5,051 bases of DNA from positions 1 to 5,051 of the forward strand of contig JACQHO010000242.1 in assembly GCA_016198945.1 (NCBI GenBank). Direction: 5' to 3'. Position 1 is the first letter of the stretch. Every line of letters begins with the position of its first letter. The position numbers and the translations under genes were made by a program. The notes under the pieces were generated by a model. That model was given only the letters and a program-made list of their open reading frames with translations. It did no database searches and had not been told where the DNA came from. This stretch comes from Nitrospirota bacterium. GTDB taxonomy: Bacteria; Nitrospirota; Nitrospiria; JACQBZ01. This document shows, piece after piece, positions 4,222 through 5,051 of the stretch.

Positions 4222-5051
4222 CTTGCCTCTCCCTCACCGGCCGGGGCAGGGGAAGCGCCATCCAGAAACAGCTTCCCTGGCCGAACCGATTCTCGACCCC
4301 GGCGCTTCCTCCCTGTTGCTCCGCAACCCACTTTGCAATGGTCAACCCGAGATCCATCGTCTCATGGTTGGGTATCGAATTTTTTTGATTTTGGGGAAGG
4401 GTCATGTCCTTGCTGGTCACTTCAATTCGCGCCTGCCGATCCTCGGAAGCGACTCCGATGCGGATGGCTCCTCCGGGAGCCGTGTGCTTATGGACGTGGG
4501 ACAACAGATATCCGACGGCCGTAAAGAGGTCCCGCCTGTAACCCCGCACTATTAAGGCCGGACGGGACGGGGTTTTTAAAATGAGGCGCTGGTCTTTTTT
4601 CTCCGTCAGCGGACGAAACTTTTCGACCACGGATTTGACCGCTTGAACCAGATCCACACCCTCGGTCATTCCCTTGCTGCGAAGGAGGTTTTCAAACACG
4701 TCGGTCAGCTCCGCAAGATAGTCGGTGTGTTGGATGATCTCTTGAAGGTAGGCCTGTTGCACCGGCCGTTCCAACCGTCCCGATTTCTGTTCAAGCAATG
4801 CGGCAAACCCGGCGATGACCGTCACATGGTTACGGATCTCATTCGACACCAGGGCGATGAAGTTGTTCTTGAACGCCCGGACCGCCTCATGGAATTTTTG
4901 TTGCTCTCCTTGAAACGCCAGCGCCTTGCGAATCCGGGCCAGAAGCTCATTGAGGAGATAGGGCTTTACCACGCAGTCGACGGCTCCCAGATCCACGCCG
5001 GCCAAAATCACCTCCACCTCGTTGCCGGCGGCGAGAAAAATGACCGGAATC
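4190..5051 (-). CDS. Receiver plus histidine-kinase-like protein with degenerate catalytic motifs (start outside window)
   Basis: The frame is open to the right edge, so the N-terminus is missing; the in-frame GTG at 5017 is internal. The first visible residues (IPVIFLAAGNE, then LGAVDCVVKPYLLNELLARI) are the last strands and helix of a receiver domain, including the KP motif. A helical linker and a DHp-like segment follow: FIALVSNEIRNHVTVIAGF aligns with the H-box pattern F.A.VSHELRTPLT.I, but the phosphoacceptor position is Asn (AAT, 4843-4841). The ATPase-like domain keeps LGLTIAK (G2-like, near 4320-4350) and a terminal GQGSCFWMALPL. However, the N-box Asn position is His (LLSHVHKHTAPGG, His at 4498-4496), and the DxGxG motif is replaced by SKDMTLPQNQ (near 4379-4414). 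By family rules it should not autophosphorylate in the normal way. It ends 32 bp inside the receiver-GGDEF-EAL gene, suggesting a shared operon and perhaps a scaffold, receiver or allosteric partner role. Confidence 0.88.
   Translation of the reverse strand, partial: IPVIFLAAGNEVEVILAGVDLGAVDCVVKPYLLNELLARIRKALAFQGEQQKFHEAVRAFKNNFIALVSNEIRNHVTVIAGFAALLEQKSGRLERPVQQAYLQEIIQHTDYLAELTDVFENLLRSKGMTEGVDLVQAVKSVVEKFRPLTEKKDQRLILKTPSRPALIVRGYRRDLFTAVGYLLSHVHKHTAPGGAIRIGVASEDRQARIEVTSKDMTLPQNQKNSIPNHETMDLGLTIAKWVAEQQGGSAGVENRFGQGSCFWMALPLPRPVRERQDEHSDSRFDG

Noticed and set aside
5015..5017. GTG at 5017 as the true start of the kinase-like protein
   Set aside because: The frame continues to the window edge with good receiver-domain sequence (IPVIFLAAGNE), so the start is outside the window.

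Overview
The window reads as an ordinary chromosomal stretch of a Gram-negative-type bacterium with a GC content in the mid-to-upper 50s (estimated by eye). The style of the genes fits Nitrospirota or Desulfobacterota-like lineages: a receiver/GGDEF/EAL protein beside a PilZ protein with the NLSTGGVFI motif, QueE, and a small two-barrel protein next to PepA. That taxonomic guess is inference from gene style; no marker gene here settles it. Every supported gene lies on the minus strand, so transcription runs from high to low coordinates.

Right part (5051 down to 2137): a compact three-gene signalling cluster. It holds (i) the 3' portion of a receiver plus histidine-kinase-like protein whose catalytic motifs are degenerate, (ii) a complete receiver-GGDEF-EAL protein with apparently intact cyclase and phosphodiesterase residues, and (iii) a stand-alone PilZ protein. 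The first two genes overlap by 32 bp. The third is 9 bp downstream, with its ribosome binding site built on the stop codon of the second. Together they look like phosphorelay input, c-di-GMP turnover and c-di-GMP output.

Middle (2130 down to about 1722): a tRNA-Leu(GAG) gene with encoded CCA and a consensus TTGACA/17/TATAAT promoter that begins six bases after the PilZ stop codon. Below it is about 270 bp without a convincing gene, holding two hairpins and an AT-rich repeat cluster built on the word TTTACGATTTAC.

Left part (1721 down to 1): a likely operon of a small, very basic orphan protein with its own promoter and strong ribosome binding site, then queE (7-carboxy-7-deazaguanine synthase, queuosine pathway), then a 151-residue protein of unknown function overlapping queE by one base, then the start of pepA (leucyl aminopeptidase), which leaves the window.

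I see no mobile element, CRISPR array or defence system. The least ordinary points are the pseudokinase-like protein, the hairpin with a tRNA-Sec-like anticodon arm that contains the stop codon of the small gene, and the repeat cluster downstream of the tRNA.
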